Positions 43,248-52,049 of a stretch of 64,000 nt of DNA are shown here, one piece after another. The stretch spans positions 124,001 through 188,000 of the forward strand of contig JBGRQA010000002.1 in the NCBI GenBank assembly GCA_041725895.1, given 5' to 3'. Every line of letters begins with the position of its first letter. Position 1 is the stretch's first letter. Source of the stretch: JBGRQA01 sp041725895 (GTDB taxonomy: Bacteria; Bacteroidota; Bacteroidia; Bacteroidales; Marinifilaceae). Below the pieces are notes generated by a model. The model was not told where the DNA came from. It did not search any database and was given only the letters and a program-made list of their open reading frames with translations. The translations under genes and the position numbers were made by a program.

Positions 43248-43978
43248 TATGGAGTTTGATGTTCGCAAGTAGGCAATTTTGTTTTGAAAGCAGCTATTGG
43301 TGCAGTATCAATGGGTTGTAAAACCCCTTCCCACCACGATCAGAAATCGATCCGGGAAGGGGAGAGGATATTGTAATTCACCCTGAATTTTTTCCAACAC
43401 GTCAAAGAACTTCGGCTTTGTGATTTGATGTGCAGCAGCCTCTGCATGGTTGTATGCATGTAAATCCATTTTAGGTACTCCATTCCTTTTCTTAATGTAT
43501 GGTAAATGTCGCGAGTGACAAAAAAAAACTTACTTGGGCCCGAAGTAAGATTAGGTTAAATGAGTGCTTTTGAAATGATGTACGAAAGAGGGAAAAGGTG
43601 TTTTCTATTATGATTGTAAAACATTTTCTCTTTTCCTTCTTTTTGTTCACTTCGAAAAATTTTGCCTGGGAAAAACATCTTTTTCGCCCATTTTGCCCCT
43701 CAAAATTGGTGGAAAATTCTATTGCAAAGATTTTGGAATAGCTGTTTTTATCAGTAATACAGAATAATTGTTCAAAAATCAGGATAGGGGTGCTTAAAAA
43801 TGAGGCTTTTTTGGCGTGAAAAATGAAGAGGAACAAAAAATTTTTTTCACGAAAAAAAAGTGTGAAATTTATGTTTGAAAATGGCATTGGATCTGATCCT
43901 TTTCCGGTTCATTTTTGGCTCGTTTTTTTTAAGGAACTCGTCGTTTCCCAATTTTTGAGGCTATTTAACAGGCGAAAA
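43248..43978. other. Intergenic, AT-rich
   Basis: Contains a hairpin CCCCTTCCC...GGGAAGGGG near 43322-43362 and a run of AT-rich sequence. A 131-codon minus-strand frame (43492-43887) is Phe/Lys/Ser-rich with no family and is not called. Confidence 0.35.
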
Positions 43979-44272
43979 GTCCCATTTTTCGTTCGTAAAA
44001 TTTGACTTTTCGGCCGGAAACCTGGAGTTTTCGGCCGAAAACTTCAACATTCCTCAAGGAAACTTATGGTTTCTTGCCGAAAATTGACATATTGAGCGAG
44101 AAACCCGACGTTTCCGTGCCATAATATTGAGTTTCCTTTCAGAAACAATGAGTTTCCTGCCGAAAAGTTTGACCTTCCTGCCGAAAACTTTGACTTTTCG
44201 CGCGAAAACAATGACTTTTCTCCCGAAAACAATGGGTTTTGCGTCCGAAACCAGCGGTTTTCCAAAATTCAA
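43979..44272. repeat. 21-bp tandem repeat array (minisatellite)
   Basis: About 13 imperfect units with an exact 21-bp period between 44001 and 44251, plus degenerate units at each end. Core consensus is TGASTTTYCTGCCGAAAA. Many units contain a TTTTC...GAAAA dyad such as TTTTCGGCCGAAAA (44028-44041). Because 21 is a multiple of 3, several frames stay open and would encode heptapeptide repeats (for example TFLPKTM on plus and VFGRKVK on minus), but none has a credible start or family. No unique spacers, so it is not CRISPR. Confidence 0.85.
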
Positions 44273-44606
44273 AAACCCTCCATCAATTGGCCCATCGGGG
44301 GTGGCTGGCAAAACGGATTTCCGGGTCTTTTTATGATTGTATAGGGCGGTGAAAAGGGGGGCTTTTTTTTTGTTTATCAATATTATAAAAATCGATCAGG
44401 TTATTTATTCTATTTTATTGTTAATGAGTTGTAGTACTGATGTTTTCCTCTGTTTTCTGCGTCGGATTGATTTCGTAAATTAGGGTGAGTTGCTTTCGTT
44501 TTTTTTTAGTAACAGTTGTTTTTTGTTGTAAGAGAACTGTTTGTTAGCGTGCGCTCAACGTTCTTTGACATGTTGGAATTTTTGTTGAACAAATAGCAAT
44601 ATATAG

Positions 44607-44657
44607 CTGGCAGAAATGGTTGTCGGGAAGCCATTTCTGCCAGCCCGATTTTTTTTT
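44607..44657 (+). terminator. Orphan strong terminator hairpin
   Basis: A perfect 13-bp stem CTGGCAGAAATGG/CCATTTCTGCCAG with an 11-nt loop, then CCCGA and nine T. It points along the plus strand, but no plus-strand gene ends upstream within 1.4 kb apart from the DPP-IV gene, which has its own terminator. It may end an unannotated RNA. Confidence 0.6.
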
Positions 44658-44688
44658 CAATCTCCCGAATTGTGTAGCCGTGGGATGC

Positions 44689-44754
44689 AACCCTTCCAGG
44701 GTTGATTTTGAAACCGTAACGCCGGTAATACAGTAATGGAATGCCTCCGGCATT
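44689..44754. repeat. REP-like palindromic element
   Basis: Two short palindromes, AACCCTTCCAGGGTT (44689-44703) and AATGCCTCCGGCATT (44740-44754), separated by 36 nt with CGTAACGCCGG between. I recall this style of 'GGAGGCATT ... GGAAGGGTT' text as a dispersed intergenic repeat in Bacteroidota. Confidence 0.45.
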
Positions 44755-44941
44755 TGTGTTTGAATAAAAGTAGGCGATTATAACTTCGATACATCTCTGG
44801 ATGGGATGCATTATTGTTGCATTAAAATAAATTGCTCACTAGTCAGTTTTTTATCAATTTGTCTGATAAGTTTGGTATAATTTTTCCAAAATATTATTGC
44901 GAATATATTGTTTGTTGCAGTTAATAGGGTTGATGCTTTAT

Positions 44942-44949
44942 TATCTTTG
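44942..44949 (+). promoter_or_regulatory. -7 box for the MATE gene
   Basis: TATCTTTG fits TAnnTTTG. It lies inside the longest open frame of the MATE gene and so favours the downstream TTG start at 44996. Confidence 0.45.
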
Positions 44950-44995
44950 TCTGCATTGTAAAATTTCCCAACTTTGCCCAATAAATCTTAGTACA

Positions 44996-46327
44996 TTGAA
45001 CGTAGAAACCAACCATAAGAAGATCTGGAAGATTGCCTACCCCATTATTCTTGGGAGTATTGCCCAGAATATTATTGCAGTAACCGACACAGCTTTTTTA
45101 GGCAGGGTAGGAGAAGTGGCTCTTGGAGCTGCTGCCATTGCCGGTATTTTTTATTTTGCTATTGTAATGCTTGGCTGGGGCTTTGGTATGGGAACCCAGA
45201 TTGTTATAGCCCGGCGAGTGGGAGAAAAACAGTTCGACCGAGTGGGTAAAACTTTCGACCATGCTCTTTATTTTCTTCTATTATTGGGGATCTTTCTGTT
45301 GGGGTTTATGCTTTTTCAGGCTCCGGAATTGTTGCATTCCATGGTGAAATCAAAGGCCATTTGGGAAGCCAGCACCGATTACCTGAATTATCGGGCCTAT
45401 GGAATTGTATTCGCTTGTTGCAACTTGTTGTTTCGGGCCTTATATATCGGAATTGCGCAAACCAGGGTAATTAGCTGGAGTACATTTTTCATGGCTATTG
45501 TAAACATCCTTTTGGATTATGCCCTGATTTTTGGAAAGTGGGGCTTACCAGAGATGGGAATACAGGGCGCCGCATTGGCTTCTGTAATTGCTGAAGCTTC
45601 GGTGTTGGTGTTCTTTCTGCTTTATACCCTAAAGAGATTGCCCGTGGAGAAGTACAAACTATTTGGGTTTGGCAGGTTGGATTGGGAGCTGTATGGAAGG
45701 CTTTTTAAGGTTTCTTTTCCTATGATGCTTCAAAACTTTCTGTCTCTCTCCTGCTGGTTCATCTTTTTTGTAATGGTGGAAAGTATGGGAGAACATGATT
45801 TGGCCATTTCCAATATCATAAGAAGTATTTACGTTTTGTTGATGCTTCCCGTATGGGCTTTTGCTTCTGCTGCGAATACCCTGGTGAGCCAGGTGATAGG
45901 AGAGGGAAGACCCCATGAGGTGATGGGGGTGATATGGCGTACAATACAGCTTTCCTTCCTCAGTGTTGTGTTTCTGGTAATTGCATCCCTATTTTTTCCC
46001 GAATTAATTATTTCAATTTATACCGAGGATGGGATCCTGATATCAGACACACTTCCTGTTCTTTATGTAATTTGTGGTTCTGCGATTCTGTTTCCCGTGT
46101 CTATTACTCTGTTTCATGGGGTGTCAGGAACGGGAAATACTTTGAATGCCTTGATTTTGGAGATATTTGTGTTGGGCTTGTATCTTCTGGGGGTATGGGT
46201 ACTCACCAATATATTGGGGGCGCCAATTCATTGGGTTTGGACAGCCGAGTATTTCTATGCCATTTTCCTGGGGATTTTTTCTTTTGCCTATTTGCGATAT
46301 GCCAACTGGCAGGAAAGCCAGATCTAA
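44996..46327 (+). CDS. MATE-family multidrug/Na+ antiporter
   Basis: About 443 residues from a TTG at 44996. The open frame extends back to a TTG at 44897 with an ATG at 44933, but the family begins near KKIWKIAYPIILGSIAQN and a -7 box sits at 44942. Twelve membrane segments are visible, with the MATE pattern in AVTDTAFLGRVGEVALGAAAI and GMGTQIVIARRVGE. It exports cationic drugs or metabolites. The start is uncertain; the family is clear. Confidence 0.9.
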   Translation: MNVETNHKKIWKIAYPIILGSIAQNIIAVTDTAFLGRVGEVALGAAAIAGIFYFAIVMLGWGFGMGTQIVIARRVGEKQFDRVGKTFDHALYFLLLLGIFLLGFMLFQAPELLHSMVKSKAIWEASTDYLNYRAYGIVFACCNLLFRALYIGIAQTRVISWSTFFMAIVNILLDYALIFGKWGLPEMGIQGAALASVIAEASVLVFFLLYTLKRLPVEKYKLFGFGRLDWELYGRLFKVSFPMMLQNFLSLSCWFIFFVMVESMGEHDLAISNIIRSIYVLLMLPVWAFASAANTLVSQVIGEGRPHEVMGVIWRTIQLSFLSVVFLVIASLFFPELIISIYTEDGILISDTLPVLYVICGSAILFPVSITLFHGVSGTGNTLNALILEIFVLGLYLLGVWVLTNILGAPIHWVWTAEYFYAIFLGIFSFAYLRYANWQESQI

Positions 46328-46428
46328 AAAAGGAATGGTTTCTTGTTCCAGGAAAAGGATTATGGGACTATTGGGTAGTTACAAAGGTCTTGAAGGTAGA
46401 AGCTGGAGTAAGTTTGTTCCTATAAGAC

Positions 46429-48447
46429 CTATTTGTATTCCAGTAATTGAGGTTCACCCACCGAGAAGTCGTTAAATTTGGGGCGGATCTCTCCGGATAA
46501 TCGAAATTCGATGTTGGAAAAATCTGAAGGTACCTTGGGGTAGTAGGTAAGTCGTAGTTGAATCGTTTTAAAGACAAGGTTTTCATTTCTCAATCGAATT
46601 CCAAAGCCGAAACCAGAGTAATACTCTTGGTCGAATATTATTTTATTGTTACTGCCAATAATTCCTATGTCGGCGAATGAAAAAAGAGCGAATCGAAATC
46701 CTCCCAGCATATAGGGAGAAAAAGCCACACTTTCAAAGTTGAAATGAAGTCTCTGATTCCCATTAACAAGATCGCTTTTAAATCCCCTTATCCCATTGTT
46801 GTTGTTCAGGTTGATAAATTCTTCCTCGAACCTTCGAATCCCAAGTAGGTAGCTCACCTTTCCGAAATTTCTGAATTTGTAGTTGCCTAGTTTTCGCAAT
46901 CGGCTGACGAATTTTGTTTCGGCGGCGAGAACTCCCTGCTCAAAATGGCTTTTATGGAAGAAGCCTCCTATGGTGAAACGGTTGAAGAGATAGCTGCGAC
47001 TTTTTTTTAGGTATACTGCCTTTTCAAGGTTGATGCCAATATAATCCCGATGGAAAAATTCCCGGTCTTCATATCCCAGAGTTAATTGGAACAGATCGCC
47101 GTATGGAATATCCTCGGTACGACCAAAATTATAGATCAGATTGCTCTTGTAATATTGTGTTTTGGAGAACGCAATACTCGCCATATAGAGGGTGCTGTTG
47201 TGGTAGAATTGATTCAATTCTGGTTTCACCTCCGGGCGATTGGAAAAACTTCGGTTGGCCACCCGGGCAGCAAGAACCATTTTTTTACGGGTAAAAAGAT
47301 TGCGGGAGTTTAAGCGGAAGGAACGTCCCAACCAATAGTTTTCATAGTTGAAATCCAGAGGAACTTCACTTTCTATTGGATCTCCGGGTGTTATTCTGTC
47401 CGAACGTCTGGTTCTGTTTATGACAATTCCTCCTGCGTATTTGGTGTTAAAGGTTTCAAAATCTTTGAACAAATCCCATTGAATAACTTCCTTTTCAAAG
47501 GTGTTTTGATAGGCTATTCCAGTGTTGAGATAGCTTCCCCGGATATTTTTGACAAGGTAATGTCCATTGTATCCAAATTTCTGATCTTCTTTGGAGTCCA
47601 ATTGGAAACTATTGTTGAACTGATGTCCGATACCATATAGATTTTTGTTGAAAAGCTCAAATTCACTGGATTGAATGGAACTGATTTTCATGTTTACTCC
47701 CCAGGAGAACTGATCTTTCACCGTGATGAGCAAGTCGACTAACTTGGAATATCCCGGTACTGGAAGAACTCTAATGTAGGCGTCTTCAATGTAAGGAAGC
47801 TCTCTTAACAGACGTTCGTTATCAGCCAATTGGAAGGCATCCAGACGATCCCCCTCCTTGATGTGCAATTGACGCATCAGGCTTTTTTCCCGGGAGGAAT
47901 GATGAAGACGGTTTGCTGATTTTTCCAACCAGGAGGAGGCAACTAAAGTGGTATCGTATAATTTGGGGCCAAAGGGTTGTAGTACTTTAAAACGTACATT
48001 GCGAATGGTTTTGCCCTGGTATTGAACAAAAGGGGTTTCACTCCTTTCAGTTTTTATCGTGTCTGTAGGACTTTTTTTATCCGGAGATACAAAGAAGAGA
48101 TGGTAAAGTTCTCGGGTGAATTTTGTTTTGTAGGCCGACCGTTTCAATGCTTGGTAGAAATCTGTTCCTTTGCCCCCTTCCGGCATTTTTTCTTCTGTTG
48201 TATCTAGCAGGAAAACAATCGTATCACGCGAGATTACGATGGAACTATCAGCCAGAATAAAATAGGGCTTAGACGTTTCGAGGGTATCCGGTAATAGGCT
48301 CGTATTGTATTGTCCATAGGAAACACATATTCCGCCAATAATCAGAAGCAGACAGAGATGATATTTAGCAAGGTTGCCGATAGATTGCAAAATAAGAGGA
48401 CTTTTGTTTCTTATGATCAAAGATACATATTCCCATTTTAAAATCAT
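46429..48447 (-). CDS. BamA/TamA-like outer membrane beta-barrel protein
   Basis: 672 residues. A signal/anchor segment (about 28-45, ending SYGQ) precedes a POTRA-like region (about 135-240, IRNVRFKVLQPFGPKLYDTT and DRLDAFQLADNERLLRELP). The remainder is a beta-rich barrel with many alternating Tyr/Phe/Arg segments, such as NLYGIGHQFNNSFQLDS and YYSGFGFGIRLRNENLV. It belongs with Omp85-type surface antigens, but the C-terminal signature is weak. A role in outer membrane protein assembly or transport is inferred. Confidence 0.72.
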   Translation of the reverse strand: MILKWEYVSLIIRNKSPLILQSIGNLAKYHLCLLLIIGGICVSYGQYNTSLLPDTLETSKPYFILADSSIVISRDTIVFLLDTTEEKMPEGGKGTDFYQALKRSAYKTKFTRELYHLFFVSPDKKSPTDTIKTERSETPFVQYQGKTIRNVRFKVLQPFGPKLYDTTLVASSWLEKSANRLHHSSREKSLMRQLHIKEGDRLDAFQLADNERLLRELPYIEDAYIRVLPVPGYSKLVDLLITVKDQFSWGVNMKISSIQSSEFELFNKNLYGIGHQFNNSFQLDSKEDQKFGYNGHYLVKNIRGSYLNTGIAYQNTFEKEVIQWDLFKDFETFNTKYAGGIVINRTRRSDRITPGDPIESEVPLDFNYENYWLGRSFRLNSRNLFTRKKMVLAARVANRSFSNRPEVKPELNQFYHNSTLYMASIAFSKTQYYKSNLIYNFGRTEDIPYGDLFQLTLGYEDREFFHRDYIGINLEKAVYLKKSRSYLFNRFTIGGFFHKSHFEQGVLAAETKFVSRLRKLGNYKFRNFGKVSYLLGIRRFEEEFINLNNNNGIRGFKSDLVNGNQRLHFNFESVAFSPYMLGGFRFALFSFADIGIIGSNNKIIFDQEYYSGFGFGIRLRNENLVFKTIQLRLTYYPKVPSDFSNIEFRLSGEIRPKFNDFSVGEPQLLEYK

Positions 48448-48595
48448 ACGTAACCGAATGTACTAGCTTAATGTTGGAAGCAACGGAGAATAAATTTCCT
48501 CGGGGTAACTCTTTCGAAAATAGCGTTCTTTGGGATATAAAATTGATTTCTTGTGTTTTTTTGTGAGTAGAGGAATGTGTTGGATCGTTATCAAA

Positions 48596-48629
48596 AAAAG
48601 GGCCCCAATCAATTTGAAGGAGCCCTTTT
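48596..48629 (-). terminator. Terminator of the His-rich lipoprotein gene
   Basis: AAAAGGGC (48596-48603) pairs with GCCCTTTT (48622-48629); on the minus strand a run of T follows. Confidence 0.75.
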
Positions 48630-48655
48630 ATATATGGTTTTAGTGTGTTAACTAT

Positions 48656-49096
48656 TTAATTTTTAACTTCATAATTTGAGCACTCAACATAGTAGAATTC
48701 TTTTTGGCATGCACTTCCTGTTTTTGATTCCGTATCACAATGTTTTTTCTCGCCCTGACCATGTTGGTGTTCTCCGTCTCCGTGATTCTTCTCCTCAATT
48801 ACCAATTTTCTTACAATGCCTGTGATGGCAATATCCTCACCTTCCAGATTCTCGTTGAATTTTTCAATGGAACCGGTTGGAACAATTTGCACCAATTTGT
48901 TAAGATCCTTTCCGGCAATGAACATTTTTTTTCCTCCATGTTTGCAGATATGCATAACAGTACCTTCTACAAGGACTTCCTGTTCAACGTAATTTTTGCC
49001 TGTGTTGTAAAGGTCGGCAACCTTAACTTTATTGGACGAATTGCATCCTATTAAGAGGATCGCCAGTAGAATGGATGTAAGAATTTGTCTAGTCAT
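48656..49096 (-). CDS. His-rich OB-fold lipoprotein
   Basis: 146 residues with a lipobox (Cys18 in ILLIGCNSS). An OB-fold-like part (VLVEGTVMHICKHGGKKMFI; EDIAITGIVRKLVIEE) is followed by a His/Cys-rich stretch (about 103-130: HGDGEHQHGQGEKKHCD, then Cys). The CKHGGKK and His-rich segments suggest metal binding. No named family is certain. A single gene with its own terminator. Confidence 0.7.
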   Translation of the reverse strand: MTRQILTSILLAILLIGCNSSNKVKVADLYNTGKNYVEQEVLVEGTVMHICKHGGKKMFIAGKDLNKLVQIVPTGSIEKFNENLEGEDIAITGIVRKLVIEEKNHGDGEHQHGQGEKKHCDTESKTGSACQKEFYYVECSNYEVKN

Positions 49097-49350
49097 AGGA
49101 TTTAGGTTTTTTGATTTGGTAGTGGTAAAAATAGATTTTTCCCATTAGAAATGCAGACAATTCATTGAAGGTATGGTGTTAATGATATGTTAAAAAAATG
49201 CAGTGGTTTGTTTTATGTTTTGATTTACAGGTTTGTGGGATGTTTTTTCCTGGTTTCAGCTGTTCGAATAGGAGAGTTGATGGTTGCCAAGAGACTTTCA
49301 TGCCATTTCATCCATAGATGTATTAATGGATTGAAAGAATTATGAAAATA

Positions 49351-49830
49351 TTATTGGATTGACTGAACTGCTTCCAACTCTTGATAAATTTCCTTGAATG
49401 TGCTTTCATCCCATTTCCAGTGGCCACCTAAGCGAATTTCACCTTCAAGTTGTTTTCCCTGAATGAATTCCATTGTTTCGCAGGCATTTCCCAAACCTTG
49501 TCGTTTGTGAAGTTTACGAGTTTTTATATCTGCGAAAGGAATGAAAAGTTTTTTCGGAAAAAATACCATGAAATAGTAATCTATTTCGACCTGTTTGGAG
49601 TCCTGGTTGATTGAAATTTTGTATAGAATTCGTCTTTGCCTGAGGGATAATAATAGAAAGTAAACCAGATACAGGGTTATTTCGAATGTAAGGTTCAAAC
49701 CAAATAGAAATAGAAGAATTAATTGGAGGTAAAGCAATACTGCCAATTCTCTTCGAATTCGTTTGCCTGTTGTTAATTCGGATTTGGGAAGGGAGTAGGT
49801 TTTCATTTCATTTTCATTTTTGAGCTGCAT
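49351..49830 (-). CDS. Small membrane hypothetical protein
   Basis: 159 residues. Two membrane segments (about 28-62) form a hairpin, followed by a cytoplasmic PH-like beta-rich domain (KISINQDSKQVEIDYYFMVF, FIPFADIKTRKLHKRQG) ending in a helix. An alternative ATG eight codons in (MKTYSL) is also possible. No family is recognised. The gap from 49097 to 49350 has no gene. Confidence 0.6.
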   Translation of the reverse strand: MQLKNENEMKTYSLPKSELTTGKRIRRELAVLLYLQLILLFLFGLNLTFEITLYLVYFLLLSLRQRRILYKISINQDSKQVEIDYYFMVFFPKKLFIPFADIKTRKLHKRQGLGNACETMEFIQGKQLEGEIRLGGHWKWDESTFKEIYQELEAVQSIQ

Positions 49831-49949
49831 AGTTAGTAATTCTGATGCGGAAAACCATACCTGTCCCTTGAAAAAACTGATCTTTTAAGTGCTTGGTTGC
49901 TCTGTTTTTTTCCTGTTGTTGTACTGGTTTATTTTGTTCGTCTCTATGG

Positions 49950-50513
49950 TTACTTTTTTAATTCTTCGTACCGAAAACAATCTACGGTATGGTCGTTTAC
50001 CATTCCTACGGCCTGCATAAAAGCATAGCAAATGGTTGGACCAACAAACTTAAAGCCCCGTTTTTTTAAATCCTTACTCATATTTCTTGATTCGGGAGTT
50101 TCTGCTGGTAATTCTCTCAAGGATTTCCAACTGTTCTGAATTGTATTTCCATTTACAAAACTCCAGATGTATTGGTCGAAGCTACCGAATTCTTCCTGAA
50201 TTTTTAGAAATTGTTGGGCATTGGTAATGGCCGATTTTATTTTTAGGCGATTACGGATAATGCCTTCGTTTTTAAGTAGCTCCTCGTATTTGTCCTCCCC
50301 GTATTGGGCTACTTTTTTAGGGTCAAAATTATCAAAGGCAATTCGGTAATTCTCCCGTTTTTTTAGAATCGTGGACCAACTTAAACCGGCCTGGGCTCCT
50401 TCCAGAATCAGAAATTCAAAAAGAAGTCGGTCGTCATGAACCGGAACTCCCCATTCTGTATCGTGGTAGGCACAAGGTTCGTGTCCTGACCATTCGCAAC
50501 GAACTTTATTCAT
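49950..50513 (-). CDS. tag: DNA-3-methyladenine glycosylase I
   Basis: 187 residues from the ATG at 50513; the longer open frame to 50648 would add 45 residues that do not belong to the family. Tag hallmarks are MNKVRCEWSGHEPCAYHDTEWGVPVHDDRLLFEF, given here by its ends MNKVRC and LLFEF, the zinc ligands Cys/His (near 6, 17 and the C-terminal His-Cys pair DHTVDC) and SWSTILKKRENYR. It removes 3-methyladenine from DNA. Confidence 0.94.
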   Translation of the reverse strand: MNKVRCEWSGHEPCAYHDTEWGVPVHDDRLLFEFLILEGAQAGLSWSTILKKRENYRIAFDNFDPKKVAQYGEDKYEELLKNEGIIRNRLKIKSAITNAQQFLKIQEEFGSFDQYIWSFVNGNTIQNSWKSLRELPAETPESRNMSKDLKKRGFKFVGPTICYAFMQAVGMVNDHTVDCFRYEELKK

Positions 50514-50580
50514 AAGATTTTTTTGTTTTGAATAAATTGTTTCCTGTTTCGAAGATAAAGACAGAAGCTGAAAGATGCAA

Positions 50581-50631
50581 GATATACAACAGCCATGAAG
50601 AATTATTATATCCTTATGGCTGTTGTATATC
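50581..50631 (-). terminator. Long hairpin between tag and DUF5694
   Basis: A perfect 16-bp stem GATATACAACAGCCAT with its complement and a 19-nt loop. It lies 46 nt past the stop of the minus-strand DUF5694 gene and upstream of tag, so it probably separates the two units. No strong U-tract. Confidence 0.65.
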
Positions 50632-50676
50632 TGTGAAAAAGCTGCCATCAGGTTGTTTCTCAGCTTTCCAGCAGGT

Positions 50677-51699
50677 TTATATTTTCTCTTGATGAATGTC
50701 TAATATTTTGTATCCTCTTTCCTCAAGATATTGTTTCATTAATCGGCCGTGGGAAGCCCCGACAATTACTGCTGCTTTGGAGATTTTATCCGCTTCGATC
50801 TTTCGAATAATATTTTCCACCATCTTCTGATTGCGGTATTCCCAGTATTTTTCATAGAGGATAGCAGCTTCTTTATTCTTTGAGTATTTTTTTGGAACGG
50901 CATAGACCAGAGAATCCATACGATCGGTGTATTCGGTGTTGAGGGCTTTTACATATTCACCCTTTTGTTTAGCCTTTTTAAAATAGGAATTGTATTCCTC
51001 CATTATTTTTTTCCATTCTTCATTTTGATAACCATCTGCAGCCAAAGCCCAATTTTTTTGGAATGCAAGGGCATCGTCATGATTATCCATAGGATAAAAG
51101 CTTTCTAGATTTAATTTCATTGCAGCGGGGAATGCAATTTTTGCGTATTCCCCCTGAGGTTTGTTCAAAAGGTATTTTTTAACGGTATCCATTGAAATGA
51201 TTTCCCTGGAAATATAGCTGGTCATGGAATCTCTGTCTTCCCCCCTGGGTATAGATTGTAGGAGTCGACTCAATTTATGTGCTTCGTAACGACTGTTGCC
51301 AATGTCATAGTTCATCCATAATGCTCGTAACAATTTTGCCCTGGTGGGAATGTCTTCTGGACTCAATGAAAGTTTTTTTCGGAACACATTTATTTCTTCA
51401 TCGATATAGCACAATTGGGTGTTGTTTTTACTAAGCAGGTAGCTGATTAATTTGTTTCTGAATTTATAGAAATTGCTAATTCCAATTTTATCGTTTGGAT
51501 GAAGAGATTCACTAAAGAATACCTCCGGTTGGAAATTTACAATTTCTTGGATGGTTTTGGAGAAGTCTTCCGGAAGATCATCCGGATAGCGATGGTCAGT
51601 TCGAACCAGTAGGATTTCTGTTGTGGGAGTGCTTTGGGGTGGAGTGGGATTGCAGGAAAGAAGCAATAAGGATAGGATTAATAATGGTAATCTGTTCAT
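50677..51699 (-). CDS. DUF5694-like (TraB/GumN-related) lipoprotein
   Basis: 340 residues with a lipobox (Cys16 in LLLLSCNPT). ILLVRTDHR near the N-terminus, IVNFQPEVFFSES and the C-terminal AAVIVGASHGRLMKQYLEERGYKILD are typical of DUF5694/TraB-like folds, which are related to erythromycin esterase/TIKI-type hydrolases. The substrate is unknown. A single gene. Confidence 0.75.
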   Translation of the reverse strand: MNRLPLLILSLLLLSCNPTPPQSTPTTEILLVRTDHRYPDDLPEDFSKTIQEIVNFQPEVFFSESLHPNDKIGISNFYKFRNKLISYLLSKNNTQLCYIDEEINVFRKKLSLSPEDIPTRAKLLRALWMNYDIGNSRYEAHKLSRLLQSIPRGEDRDSMTSYISREIISMDTVKKYLLNKPQGEYAKIAFPAAMKLNLESFYPMDNHDDALAFQKNWALAADGYQNEEWKKIMEEYNSYFKKAKQKGEYVKALNTEYTDRMDSLVYAVPKKYSKNKEAAILYEKYWEYRNQKMVENIIRKIEADKISKAAVIVGASHGRLMKQYLEERGYKILDIHQEKI

Positions 51700-52002
51700 T
51701 GTTTTTGATTTGTGACCTGTTTTTTTCCAGTTCTTGTGTTACGATTTGTAAATAAAATAAGAGTTTAAAAATACAATATCGATTTATCAAAACAATATTT
51801 TCTGTTTAGTTTTCCATGATGGTTCAATTCTAATAATCTACTTTTCCGGTTGGTTTCTCTCTTTCAGAAATTTAGCCCAGTGATTGTCTAAAGCAAAGTT
51901 TTCTTATTCAGGAAATGATGATTGATTTTTCTTTGGTACTGTAGCTTAATTCTCCTGGTTGAGTGGTGCATCAACCCGGTTTAACAGTTTCTTTTATTGA
52001 AA

Positions 52003-52028
52003 AAAAGGCCGGGAAGAACCGGCCTTTT
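52003..52028 (-). terminator. Terminator of the HExxH lipoprotein gene
   Basis: AAAAGGCCGG pairs with CCGGCCTTTT around a 6-nt loop; on the minus strand it is followed by T residues. Confidence 0.87.
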
Positions 52029-52049
52029 CGAAAACAGACATGAAATGTG

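Noticed and set aside
43492..43887. 131-codon minus-strand ORF
   Set aside because: Composition is biased to Phe/Lys/Ser by AT-rich DNA, with no domain, promoter or ribosome binding site.
43979..44272. Repeat array considered as CRISPR
   Set aside because: Units are contiguous with no unique spacers, the repeat is only 21 bp and diverged, and no cas genes are present.
44044..44380. Overlapping ORFs with heptapeptide repeats on both strands
   Set aside because: They arise because the 21-bp DNA period is divisible by three; no start, promoter or family supports translation.
43492..44990. Considered as a prophage or integron remnant
   Set aside because: No integrase, attachment site or phage gene is visible; the gap holds only repeats and hairpins.
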